Of a stretch of DNA of 43,805 nucleotides, positions 21,401-31,919 are shown piece after piece. Position 1 is the stretch's first letter. Every line of letters starts with the position of its first letter. The stretch lies in the NCBI GenBank assembly GCA_027575765.1, contig JANBPT010000329.1, positions 1-43,805 of the forward strand, in the 5' to 3' direction. Both the position numbers and the translations under genes were made by a program. The notes beneath the pieces are model-generated. The model did not search any database. It saw nothing but the letters and a program-made list of their open reading frames with translations, and was not told the DNA's origin. The DNA is from Tieghemiomyces parasiticus. Taxonomy: Eukaryota > Kickxellomycota > Dimargaritomycetes > Dimargaritales > Dimargaritaceae.

Positions 21401-22016
21401 TTAGTAGCTAGGCTTGACTGAAAGAAGGCGCTCCTTGAAAGATTTGAAGTACCCAATCTCATCCACCTTGTCAGTGGGGCTTGGGATTTGACCGAGTTGA
21501 TATTCTTGGTGCTGGCTATACTCCGCTTGGGCAATCAGTGCCTCCTGTACGTCTGGTTGCGTGTCTTTGGCCATAATTTCATTGGCCATGTCAGTCTAAA
21601 ATAAATAATAACGTGACCGATCAGAAAATTTAAAGGGAACGGTTAGTAAAGGTGAAAGTCAACCATTTAATCAACTGGCAAAATGACCAATTCACAAGCT
21701 GATATAACTGACTTACCAAAAGGGGGTGCGGTGCGTTGCAGCGGAGGTAGGGAACCATAAACGCTGGCGTCAGGTCGACATTGGTTTTTTTCATGAACTC
21801 AGCTTTGAGAAGGAGGTCCTGGACTTGGTAACCTTTGCAAATCTTGTTGACTTCTTTAAAGTCGCCCAGGTTCAAATTCTCGTCGATGGAAAGGGTGTCC
21901 ATACGCAGCTTTGTTAGGAATACCAAGGGGTCGAAGCGGGGGGTGAGTGACGTCGCGCTGAGAGCGGGGGCGAGCACCATGACAATTCCGAGGCTAAAAT
22001 AGTAGACCAGCTGCAT
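21401..22016 (-). CDS. Small secreted protein, unknown family
   Basis: Not recognised. Exons 22016-21717 and 21595-21401 (121-nt intron, GTAAGT donor, TTTTAG acceptor, phase 0) give 164 aa. Residues 1-~21 (MQLVYYFSLGIVMVLAPALS) form a signal peptide. The mature protein is mostly helical-looking and polar, with two cysteines (Cys60 in NKICKGYQ, Cys93 in YLRCNAP) that could form a disulfide. The second exon is Gln/Glu-rich and ends VKPSY. There is no transmembrane segment or GPI signal. An in-frame ATG at 22121 would add 35 residues and bury the signal peptide, so 22016 is preferred. A TATA box lies at 22164-22173. Size, secretion and lack of family fit a candidate effector or a wall-associated protein; this is inference. 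Confidence 0.75.
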
Positions 22017-22163
22017 CTTGACCGGTGGACTTGTGTTGGTAGATGGTGGGCAAGAGAGGAAGTATAGTAGAGAGGGGTCAATTTCAACCAAAGGAACGCG
22101 AGGAAGTAAGTGTTTTATCAAGCGAAGAGGCCAGACTGGGTCATCAATGGAGCCGCTGGTGGG

Positions 22164-22173
22164 TTTTATATAA
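22164..22173 (-). promoter_or_regulatory. TATA box of the small secreted gene
   Basis: TTATATAAAA on the minus strand about 150 nt before the ATG at 22016. The core TTATATAA is a palindrome. Confidence 0.65.
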
Positions 22174-24660
22174 GGAGGGGGAGGGCCCCGGCCCGCCCGA
22201 CCATCCGTCTTGCGTACGGGCCCTTTTCTCTAGCGCCCGAGGCACCGTCCCGCTTTCCGCCGCAACGAAGGAGGACCCTGGCTGCCCAGAATTCCCGGTC
22301 GGCGGTGGTCCACAAGGAAGAGCGGAGAAAGTCCTTTACACGCCTGCCTCTGTCCAACCGGACCATAGGCGCTGACGTGCACCAACCCGCAGCCGCTCGG
22401 CGTCAAGTGGGGGCTAGCCATCGTGGATTGGCCAGCCATGCTCCCAGGAGGTACATTGGACGACACCGGGTAACGTTGTACGGGGTGTCCAGCCAGGCGC
22501 AAAGGCCCAATTCGCCACCAAGGTTTTTTTAAAAAAAAATGCCCCAATGGACCTGTGCACATATGGATTTCGCCCGTCAGCATTATACTAACAGTGTTAT
22601 CAAACTAGCTGTAATTGCAATCGACCACTGTTGTATCGGTGGATAATCGGCATTGTTGTGAAGGACGTGCTCGCTACGGAGCAACCATTCACGGTCCGGG
22701 GCCATCTAGCATTACTGCTGGCCTCCAACATCGCACTATCGCCAATCGACGTGCGTGGGCCCCGCCACAGGCCTATTTGGCCACTGACGCATACCACCTA
22801 TGGACTGGAGAGGGGACTTGATTGCCAGTGGGTTGTAAGGCACAGTTGTAGCGTGCAAGGCAATCAGCCCACATCATGCACAGCTGGTGATGTCCGCGTC
22901 CTGCCGCCAGGTCGGGGAAGTGGCTTCGCGGCTTTAGGGCTCAACTCTCTGCCAGTATTCCCGCCCAGGTCTGCTGCTGGCCACGTGCGCATCCGGGCCC
23001 TCCGCTTGGATTCCTGGCCAACCCCGTCTCTGGATCAGCTCTCACGGGAAACGGTGGGTAAATGCTGGGTCTGAGTTAGCACCCATCACGTAAAAGACTG
23101 AGTGCGGATATATGCCGCTCCCTATCTATCTGTGGTGGCTTCAATGCTGGAAGTCATCGCCTGGGTTACCAGGAACTAAACCCCGGGTCGCTTCCGCCGC
23201 ACACTCGCCCACTCCCCAATATCCCCAAAGCCTTTTCAGCTTGTCATCTGGCTGGTGTCCAGCGCTCCTAGTCCTTTACCCCTGCACCCTATAGCTGTGA
23301 ATCCCATGGCCCCGTCAATGTCCATCCACGACGACACGTTCACCAGATGACCCATCTCTACGCAATTTCCTAGACCATCTATCTCTCCCAGCCTGCCTGT
23401 CGGCGCGACATCCCGAGCTCTGGGTTGCTACTGCACCCTGCAGCATTCATATCAGCTACCTACCACCCTGGTCATCTTGACCGCCTGGCTCGGGCAACAC
23501 CCGTTCTCCTTATCGACACCTCCTGGTCCCCTGGGCACTCTGGTATTATCACCCCGCCGAAACCTTCGTCATTAATCCTTTTTTTATTTTATTTTGAGCC
23601 ACGCTCGCCCGGCCGCTGCCAGCCCGCCACGCTATTCTTGCTCACGCCCAACCCATTCACCCCTTTTTCTTTTCTCACCCCTCGGTTGACCTGATTTTCC
23701 CCGCATCTATAGGCCTTTGCCAGCCTGTTCGCCGCCTGGAACTTTGGCGCTCCCAAAACTTCCCCTGATAACTGGCCCTGGGTACTGGAAACCACAGCGC
23801 AGCTGCATTTTTTTCATCACCCGACCTACGATCCCTTGCGCCGTGCACCTATTGTTGCTGTCCTTGCCTCGCCCCTGATTGGTTCATCACCTGCGAACTT
23901 CCCACTCCGCACCTCAACTTGACACCCGACCCCTCCCCTCTACCACCACCAAGCGTGCAGATTGCTGGGACCCAGCCACCCCCTCCCCACAAGGAACCTC
24001 CATCGTCCGCACATTAACGAACGGATAATCCGGCACCGCCCTGTTAACCATATATTAACGCGGACTATTTAGCCACTCGACCGTCACACGTCCTTTGTAC
24101 CCGCACTCGACCGCCTTTTGCGTACATATTTTAATCGTTTGCTTGACTTTCCACCCGGCCGACCTTCCCGCATCCCATACTCCCCGCCTGAACCCCGCCA
24201 ACCGAACGGATACCGGCATCCAGCTCCCCAACTGCCGCTAATTTTCAATACCTTTTTTGTCGCTCTCTTGCTCCTGAGCCATACTGCCATTTGCCCCTCA
24301 CTTGGCTCCCAACTACTTCAGCGTTGGTGACCGGCCTGTTTTCCGCTGCCCAATCTCTCTCCCTCTATCGCCTTTTCTCACTCTACCAGCCCCCTGTGTC
24401 CATGTGAGCCCTTACCCCGTGTTCTCTGTGTGTATACGTCTCTGTTTCTAATATTATTATTTTTCCTACTATTGTATCCCGGTTGCACCACCGTCCCGCC
24501 TAGGTCCACCCTGCCGCACCTTGCTTTCGCACGGCTGTACCCCTTCCCCTTACACCGGCCCCCCCTCCCAGACGGACGCGTGCACCAACCCGCCTGCCCC
24601 TCCCCTTCAGCACTGGGCTGCTGCTCCCACTCCTCTCACTCTTGTCTCGTCTTTGCCCAC
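22174..24660. other. Spacer between divergent genes and RasGAP leader
   Basis: About 2.5 kb between divergent genes. The open frames at 22110-22532 and 22631-23074 have no family features. From about 23200 the plus strand becomes strongly C/T-rich up to the RasGAP start, as in long pyrimidine-rich fungal leaders. CATATATTAA at about 24048 is a possible TATA element. A T7A9 palindromic tract lies at 22525-22540. Confidence 0.45.
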
Positions 24661-27371
24661 ATGGCCCAACGGGTCAACCGCATCTATTCATCCAACAATA
24701 CCAACATGGCCCGCGCTGCAACGATGGCCGCCGCCCAGGGCCTACCTCTAGATCCCTCCGGCCGCGGGAGCTACCTTCCCAGCAACGAGGGCCGCCGCAG
24801 TAAACGTTACTCCGTCAATGCCCTCTACTCCATGGTCGCCGAACAGGACGTCGAAGTTGAGGATGACCTCTCCAAAGGTAAGTCAAGCGACCCAGCAGAT
24901 GTCCACTGGCTGCAACAGAGATGGCGCTATGCTCATCATGCTTCTATACCCATCCTGGGACCAAGATGAGCGTGCACATCGCCCCCCTTACGGGCCCGCC
25001 CGACCCCGCCTACCCGTATGGCCTGTTATCGTCTCCACCCTCTTTCTCCATAACTCATCATCCGCTACCCCTCCCCCTCTCTCTATCTTTTTCTAAACCA
25101 ACCCTCTAATGGTACCTTACCCCAGCCCAGCGGCGGCTCCGTGAGCTGAAAAACAAAATATCGGTGCAGTCCAAAAAGAATTTTCTGCTAGAGAAGGATG
25201 TCCGCTTCCTGGACGCTCGGATCGCTTTACTTATCCAGAATCGCATGGCCCTAGAGGATATGAAAGAAATCAACTCGGCCCTCGATGATACCGTGTCCGA
25301 AGACTACGTGTTCCCCGAGGAACGCCGCACGCAACTCTACGGGAACCTCTTCTTCCTGCTCCAATCCGAACCCAAGCACATCGCCGCCCTGACCCGCCTG
25401 GTCACCCTCAGCGAGATTGATACGCTACTCCAGACTGTCATGTTCACCATCTTTGGTAATCAGTACGAGTCCCGCGAGGAGCACCTACTGCTGACCATGT
25501 TCCAGCTTGTCCTCTCGGCCCAGTTCGAGTCCGCCACCGAGTCGGGTAGCCTGCTACGCGCCAATACCCCAGTGTCGCGCATGATGACCACCTACACACG
25601 GCGCGGGCCCGGTCAGGCTTACCTCAAAAAGGTCATCTCCCACGAGATCAACGCCGTGCTCACCCAGGGCGACCTCAACCTCGAAATCAACCCACTCAAA
25701 GTCTACGACGACCTACGCCAGGACCTCGAGAAGCAAGGTCTGGACCCGGACGAGACGTATCCGCGTGGCATCACCATGGAGGCCGCCATGCAGCACCCGC
25801 AGGTCCAGGCCATTGTCCAGCCCCGCGCCATCCAGCTCATGGACATCGCCGACCGGTTCCTGTTCGTTATTTTTGACCAGATCGACCAAGTGCCCTATGG
25901 GATCCGCTGGATTTGCAAGCAGATCCGCTCCCTGACCAAGCGGCGGTACCCCAACTGGCAGGAGTTCAATATCTCCTCCCTCATCGGCGGCTTTTTCTTC
26001 CTACGCTTCCTCAATCCGTCAATCGTGACCCCGCAGGCCTACATGTTGGTTGAGCAATCCCCCACCAAGAACCCACGCCGCACCCTCACTCTGGTGGCCA
26101 AGTTACTGCAGAACCTGGCCAACAAGGCCACCTTCTCCAAGGAGCCCTACATGATGCTGCTCAACCCGTTCCTAGAGCGCAACCACGAGCGCATCAACAA
26201 GTTCTTTAGTGACCTGTGCGAGGTGGGCGACTTTTACGAGTCCCTCGAGATGGATCAATACATGGCACTGACCAAGAAGGACCTGTCGCTCAACATTACG
26301 CTCAACGAAATGTACAACACGCACGCCCTCCTGGTGCAGCACATGGACGTGCTGGCTCCCAGCAAAGACGCTCACCTCCGCATCTGCCTGGACGAGCTTG
26401 GACCCCCGCCCGCCGCGCTCCCGCGGTCCGAGAACCACACCCTGGAGCTGCCCCTGTTCAGCCGGTGGGAGGCGCCCATCAACGTAGACCTGACCGCGCT
26501 TAGCGGTGAGAGCTCGGTGACGCAGAACGACATTTTATTTATGGAGACCAAGGCCCTCTTCATCCAGCTCATCCGCTCCATGGCGCACTTCCCCGGGATG
26601 AACCTGGATTTCGTGCGGCACGGGCACCACAGCGGCGAGTCCGGATACATTATTGGGCAGGCCGGGCGCCTCGATCTGGACGGAATCGCCGACGCGGCGG
26701 CCACGTCAAACGACCCGGTGCTGGTGCGCAAGGGTATCAAGGTTCGGGAGATGCTGCGCGAACTCACCGAAGCCGGGGTGGTGGACCGACGTGACCGGTA
26801 CCAGCTGATGCTGGAGGAGCTCGGGCAGGAGCTGGTGCACCTGGGCAACATCCGGGACACGGTGTACGCCGAGATTGGGTCACTCGAGGCAGTGTACAAG
26901 ACGATCGGCGACCACAACCAGTATATGCACTCGCAGCTTGAATCGTACAAGGCGTACCTCCAGAATGTGCGGAGCCAGGCGACGACGGGGGACAGCGCCG
27001 GGGCCGGTAACGTAGCGCTCCAGCAGTCCTCGACCCACAAGGCGCGCCAGCAAGTCAAGAAGCCAGCTCCACCCCCTAGTTTCAAGTTTACCCACCTACT
27101 CCTGGAGAAGGAGGGCGTTATCGCCGAGAGTAACGTGCCTGACGCCCGCAAGGCAAACATTTACTTTCAGATCATCTCACCGCACCCGGGGTCGTTTGTC
27201 ATCCTCCTTTTCTTCAAGGGCCGCGAGAGCCCCATCCTGGAAATGAACCTCACCCTCGATGACCTGCTCGAGAAGCAGCAAGATAACGTCCAGCTGCTCG
27301 ATCTCGAATACGTCCAGCTCAACGTTGGTCGCCTGCTGAACTTGCTCAACCGGAACTTCCTACGTCGTTAG
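24661..27371 (+). CDS. gap1: Ras GTPase-activating protein, Gap1/Sar1 type
   Basis: Turns off Ras at the plasma membrane; closest in layout to S. pombe Gap1/Sar1 and other IQGAP-related RasGAPs. Exons 24661-24877 and 25126-27371 (248-nt intron, phase 1) give 820 aa, a little longer than the ~770 aa relative. Residues ~73-130 include a charged helical segment. The RasGAP domain spans ~130-500. An arginine in SLLRANTPVSRM (about Arg217) sits where the catalytic arginine finger belongs, and the FLR motif is in FFFLRFLNPSIVTP (~364-366). True IQGAPs lack that arginine, and no calponin-homology or IQ motifs are present, so this should be an active GAP. The RasGAP C-terminal domain covers ~640-800 (FKFTHLLLEKEGVI, then VQLNVGRLLNLLNRNFL). 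An in-frame ATG at 24430 lies in C/T-rich leader and was not used. Confidence 0.94.
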
Positions 27372-28257
27372 AGCTACGTGACCATTAATCCATCTGTTGC
27401 CTCTCGGTTTCCCCTCGTCACCTGTTTCAAGAACTCTTCCTTTCTTGCCCTCTCTCTCTCTCACTTGTAGCGCTAAATGTGACGAACCTATATTTTTGCT
27501 TCCGCTACCCGGTATCTCCCTCCGCATGTTAATACTCTGACCGTCCTTGGAATTGATCCCGTATTCCGGCCCGCCGCTCCCCCCTCTCACTTTTGCTTTA
27601 ATTAATTGGACTATCGACCCCATTCCTCGTGTGCGTCCTCCCCTCTGCCATTCTTCCTCTGCCGTCATGATTCACCTCCTTCTTTCTAGCACGTCCTATA
27701 GCCCTTTACGCGAAACTACTTATCACGCCAATTTTATATCCAATCTCATTAGCTGCCCACCACACGAGTTGGCTTATCGTCCCACTCGCAGGGTTGTTGG
27801 TTGAGACTATAAAGTACAGTAAAATGATTATCCACGGACTCCCCCTGTGTTTTTATCAGAATCTGCAGTTTGTTAAGCAAGGGGGGGTCAGGTAAACTTA
27901 ATAATAAATTCAGGCATTTTGAGCGAGTCCAGACACTGCTCGTTGCTAGAAAACTGGGGACATCTAGCTTGGTAAAAATTAGCGTTTTCGGTCCATCGGT
28001 AGTGATTTGTAGCGAACATTATGGACCACAGATTGGGGGGTAGTGGTAAAGATTTGGGTGATTTACAAGGAGGTGGAAGGTATAAAAGGCAGGTGCCAGC
28101 ATCACGAAGCAAAAAAAGGAGGGTGCAGGTGTGTGATAACGGGGGGGGGCTAAAGAGGGATAAGCGGACAGATGCCAGCCTTATTGAACCGCCAGCGTCC
28201 ACACACGTATACATGAAACACTCGCTTTCTTCTCCGGAGCGGCAGGTACGTGCGAGC
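27372..28257. other. Convergent 3' region of RasGAP and Hikeshi genes
   Basis: About 0.9 kb with a CT microsatellite near 27450. A clear TATAAAAGG at 28080-28088 faces the plus strand and would drive antisense transcription into the Hikeshi gene. No trusted ORF. Confidence 0.45.
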
Positions 28258-29378
28258 TCAGGCGTTGGATGGCCTGAGCAAAAACTCTGGGTCGAGCCGT
28301 ACCTTCCGCTCGAAGGTATGATACCACTCCTCGAACGCCTTTAAAGGGATCGCCGGGCCCTGAGTGCCGCTATTGGTGGCCCAGCTCCCACTGCCACCAC
28401 CTCCGGAGGCCGTCATCGCCGGCATTCCGAACGAACCGGCGGCAGTGGCGGTGGTCGAAAAGTCCGACACTCCGGCCGTACCAAAGGGTAGCTGGCTTCC
28501 CTGTGTTGCCGCCGATACGTTGGAGGTCCGATCGGTGCTGAACGACGTGACAAAATTATAGAGATTGGTCATGACCTTCTGGACCACGGGGACCAAAAAC
28601 TGCTGTAGGGTGGCCGGAGTGAGCTGGGTGGTGGCTAACGAGGAAGGGAGAGTCGACGATTTGGCAACGAGGGCGGTAGTGGCCGAGGCGGTGGGGCTCG
28701 AACCGTTTGATGAGAGAGACCCTGGAACGGCAGCTTTGCCCTGTTGCATCTGGGCATACTGGGCCTCGACGGACTGGATGGGTTCAATCGAGATGCCCAG
28801 AATAGCCGGACGGCTGGTTCCGCTGCCGGCGCCGTTGGCAATAGTACCATTCGTGTCCACCATGGAGGCGCCGGCATATCCGTTTACGGCAGAGCAGGAG
28901 CCACTGCGGAGGCGGAAAACGGCACTGGATTTGTTGTTGGAAAGTATACCGAGCATCTGCCACTGCTGTGTCTCGGGCCATTGGAAGTGCACGGTGGCGG
29001 CATACCCGGCCTCGAATGGGATAGTGCCGAGTAGGAATACGACAATATGGTTAATGGTTGCTGGGTCGACCAACTCAAACACATACTTGTTCACATCGAC
29101 CTGCTGCAGGTTTGTCTGCACCTGGTTGTGCGGGTTAAGGACAACGCGGCGGGGAGGCGGGGATAATGAGTATATAATGTAGGTAAGGGCGTTAGGAAGG
29201 GGGAGACTCGAGTAGCAGAAAGAGGAAGGCTGGGGGATAGAGGGGAGGAGGGTGGGAGACGCCGGCCAGGCTATGTACTGGTGCGGGAACCAGAGCGGTC
29301 CCTTAGAGACACGGGCCGGACCGGTCCGAGCAGAGGCTAAACACTTACTAAGCGGCCGGCAATAATACACCCAAACAT
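28258..29378 (-). CDS. OPI10: Hikeshi/Opi10 family protein (Hsp70 nuclear import)
   Basis: Hikeshi carries Hsp70 into the nucleus during heat stress; the budding-yeast relative Opi10 was linked to inositol/phospholipid control. Exons 29378-29349 (only 10 codons) and 29121-28258 (227-nt intron, phase 0) give 297 aa. MFGCIIAGRLVQTN is the near-invariant family start, which fixes the small first exon. Then come KYVFELVDPATINHIVVFLLGTIPF (22-46), WQMLGILSNNKSSAVFRL (64-81) and ILGISIEP (117-124). The C-terminal helices (NLYNFVTSF, ~196-204; AFEEWYHTFERKV, ~272-284) are intact. Human Hikeshi has 197 aa; the extra ~100 are Ser/Thr/Ala/Gly-rich inserts at ~86-112, 138-180 and 205-266. TATAAA lies ~210 nt upstream. 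Confidence 0.95.
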
Positions 29379-29588
29379 GGCGGTGGAATGCAATTGGTGA
29401 CGGACGTAGACAAAGTCCGGAGCGTTGGGGTCCTGTAAAACTGAAAGCGCTGTTGCGGGTAGCTAATTAGAGTCTAGTCGACAAGCGGCCGTGTAAGCAG
29501 GCGAGGTTGGTGGAGCCGGGGAGGGTAGCGTATGGGATGGATAAAGGTAACTAGGTATGGCCATTGGACCGTGCCCCAAAGTATAGTG

Positions 29589-29594
29589 TTTATA
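29589..29594 (-). promoter_or_regulatory. TATA box of the Hikeshi gene
   Basis: TATAAA on the minus strand, 211 nt before the start codon at 29378. Confidence 0.55.
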
Positions 29595-30479
29595 GACCTG
29601 GCGTTCACAAAGGTAAAAGTAATGGGACGGCCAACGGGTTATTACAAAGGTACGAGTAATAGAGAAGGGGCTGGCATATAGACTAGGACCTGCTCGGCCC
29701 TAAGTGTAGTATGGGGCAGACGGAATGGGTAAGGTCTGGCTGAAAAAAAAAAAACACATGAAAATTAGTTGCCTGAGGAGACACGCACAGCACTTGACCA
29801 GGTCCACAACCCCCTCCCCAAAGCAGAAGGTCAGCGAACGTCAAGGAGGTTGCCATGGTTTGTTCTCGTAGATTCCGTGAAGAGAGGCCCAAGGGATAGA
29901 TGAACGCATAACCACAGCATGGGGAGGTGGGGTGGGAAGCGAAAAGCCAACGCCCTTATTAGCCAGCCTTATGGGTGGGGAAAACTGGTTGCTGCGAGGG
30001 TGGGGGGAGAAATAACACAGGGTGTGGAATTTGAGAGTGTCCTAGAGAAAGCTATATAGTACCGGACACGGCTTTCGTTACTCTGCCTTCACGCTTCAAA
30101 TGGTCAAGAGGGCCTAAATCTGCCCCATCGGGGGTACATTGCTAGATATCTCAGAGCCCTAGACATGTAGCCCATATCCCAGGCATGTCCAAGAGGCTGA
30201 TACGCGACTAAAAGGGGGGGAGGTGTACCCCCCAGTTAGCTGCTTGGCACGTATTATGACAAGATTGAATCCTAACGCTGCGTGACTGTGGGAGGGGGGG
30301 GGTAATCAACGGGTCCACGCTTCGGACCCATATCACGAAATCACAGACAAGCCTGGGTTTACTGGGCCAATTGCCAACGCTTATGCTGCCTGTTACGAAT
30401 GTGAGAGGGTGCCTAAGCAAGACCCTACCCTATTGTATGCCAAGCGGTACAATACATTGGAGACGGGGTCCGGGGCTCT

Positions 30480-30507
30480 GGTGAAACTTCCCGCGACTAG
30501 TTTCACC
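30480..30507. repeat. Perfect 9-bp hairpin
   Basis: GGTGAAACT and AGTTTCACC around a 10-nt loop, in non-coding DNA about 330 nt upstream of the glutaredoxin TATA box. Confidence 0.5.
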
Positions 30508-30807
30508 TGCTGTGTGACGAGATGACATCCCGCTGATGTGGGGGATTATGACTATTAGGAACCACTTTAGCCTCCCCCCTTGCCACCATATTCAGCCCCC
30601 GGACTGATGGCTGACTAATCCCTATGCGGGGTAACGGTTGACTGTTGTCATCCATACTTGGCAGGGAGCCTACCACCTATGGCGTAGCTGGTGGAGAGGG
30701 ACTCCCAGGAGCTAAGTAACTGATGTATGAGGTAGTCGCCGAATCGGCCGCGTGAGTATGCGGCTGTTGGACGCCCGAAACCTCCCCCCCCCGCTATCAC
30801 CGCGGCC

Positions 30808-30815
30808 TATATAAG
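30808..30815 (+). promoter_or_regulatory. TATA box of the first glutaredoxin gene
   Basis: TATATAAG about 170 nt before the ATG at 30982, followed by a pyrimidine-rich leader without ATGs that open a long frame. Confidence 0.7.
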
Positions 30816-30981
30816 CGGCAAGCGGGCCTTACCCAATCGCTAATCAATGCTCCCTCCTCTGGTGTCTCATTATTAGCTGCCGTATCCATATCTTGGAGTT
30901 TCCCTTCCCTTTGTTCCTTCATTCTCCCGTCTATCAGCTATCGCCTGTATCACATCACACCGCACCTGCTTGCCTACCGCC

Positions 30982-31281
30982 ATGTCTTCTATTAACGCCA
31001 AGATTACCGAGGCCATCCAGAAGAACACCGTCATGATGTTCGCCAAGTCGACCTGCCCCTACTGTCAGAAGGCCAAGGAGGCACTCAGGGCCAACCACAT
31101 CGAGTTCGCCTACTGGGACCTGGACACCCTCGATGACGGTATCGAGATCCAGGACGAGCTGGCCAAGATGAACGGCCAGCGGACTGTCCCTAACATTTAC
31201 GTCAAGGGCCAGCATATTGGCGGCTGCGACGACCTGATTGCTGCTCTCAAGAGCGGCAAGGTCCAACAGCTCCTAGTCTAA
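30982..31281 (+). CDS. Dithiol glutaredoxin, CPYC type, intronless
   Basis: Small thiol-disulfide oxidoreductase that uses glutathione to reduce protein disulfides and glutathione mixed disulfides, probably cytosolic since no targeting sequence precedes the fold. 99 aa in one exon. The active site is Cys25-Pro-Tyr-Cys28; the cis-proline motif is TVPNIYV (Pro70); the glutathione-binding GGCDD starts at Gly80. Length and motifs match Grx1/Grx2-class enzymes, not the CGFS iron-sulfur type. Codons mostly end in C or G, suggesting high expression. The ATG in CCGCCATG at 30982 gives the usual N-terminus. A paralogue follows 638 nt downstream on the same strand. Confidence 0.97.
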   Translation: MSSINAKITEAIQKNTVMMFAKSTCPYCQKAKEALRANHIEFAYWDLDTLDDGIEIQDELAKMNGQRTVPNIYVKGQHIGGCDDLIAALKSGKVQQLLV

Positions 31282-31919
31282 CCAAGATTGATGCTTTACT
31301 GGACACTCAGCCCCTGGCGGCCGACCTTCTCCTCTACCACCAGTGGCCTACAGACTTGTAATAAACTGCGTGTTTTCCCACTATTTCGACGAAGCTCTGT
31401 AATAACCCGTATAGAGTATACAACTTCCCCCAGTTATTATACTTAGGACCTCATACGACTGTATCGTGGCGGTTTGCTTCGTGGTGGCCAGGCCACTGAA
31501 GCCGTCGCTCGATCGTCTGGTTGGCTGATCTCGGTCGGGAACGACCCTGTCTCAGGCCACTACGGGTCCCGCGCCTGCACACTGCAGAACCGACGACAGC
31601 TACCATGTGGACCATCTCCCTCTCCCTAAATAGGTACTCGGTAGATTATGTTTAGCCGGTGAGAGAGAGTAGGAGACCCCAGCTTATCAATAGGAGCTAC
31701 GTCACCATCAAAATTGGACATGATAGGTCGAGGAGGTTGGGTCGCTGATGATGGCAGCCGGTTCTGAATTCCATGGTCTTCAACAATCCCCAATTCTTTA
31801 GCATCCCTTCCCTTTTCCAACCGTCTTCCCTCTTATTGCCACATCTCCCCTCCATCCCTAGCTAGCGTGCGCTTGTTGGTCTTTAGCTCTCCTAAATACC
31901 CACCCCTCCATTTCGAATT
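31282..31919. other. Spacer between the tandem glutaredoxin genes
   Basis: Holds the 3' UTR of the first gene (AATAAACTG at about 31360) and the promoter of the second. No clear TATA box and no other gene. Confidence 0.5.

Larger units (their letters stand above)
29595..30981. other. Intergenic region between divergent genes
   Basis: No gene supported. Contains several G-runs, a 9-bp perfect hairpin (30480-30507), and the promoter and C/T-rich leader of the first glutaredoxin gene. Confidence 0.5.

Noticed and set aside
22631..23074. 147-codon plus-strand open frame
   Set aside because: No motifs, no signal, no matching splice partner; length is within chance for GC-balanced DNA of this size.
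26372..27160. 262-codon minus-strand open frame inside the RasGAP gene
   Set aside because: Antisense shadow; the plus strand carries the conserved domains.
28565..29182. 205-codon plus-strand open frame antisense to Hikeshi
   Set aside because: Shadow of the well-supported minus-strand coding exon.
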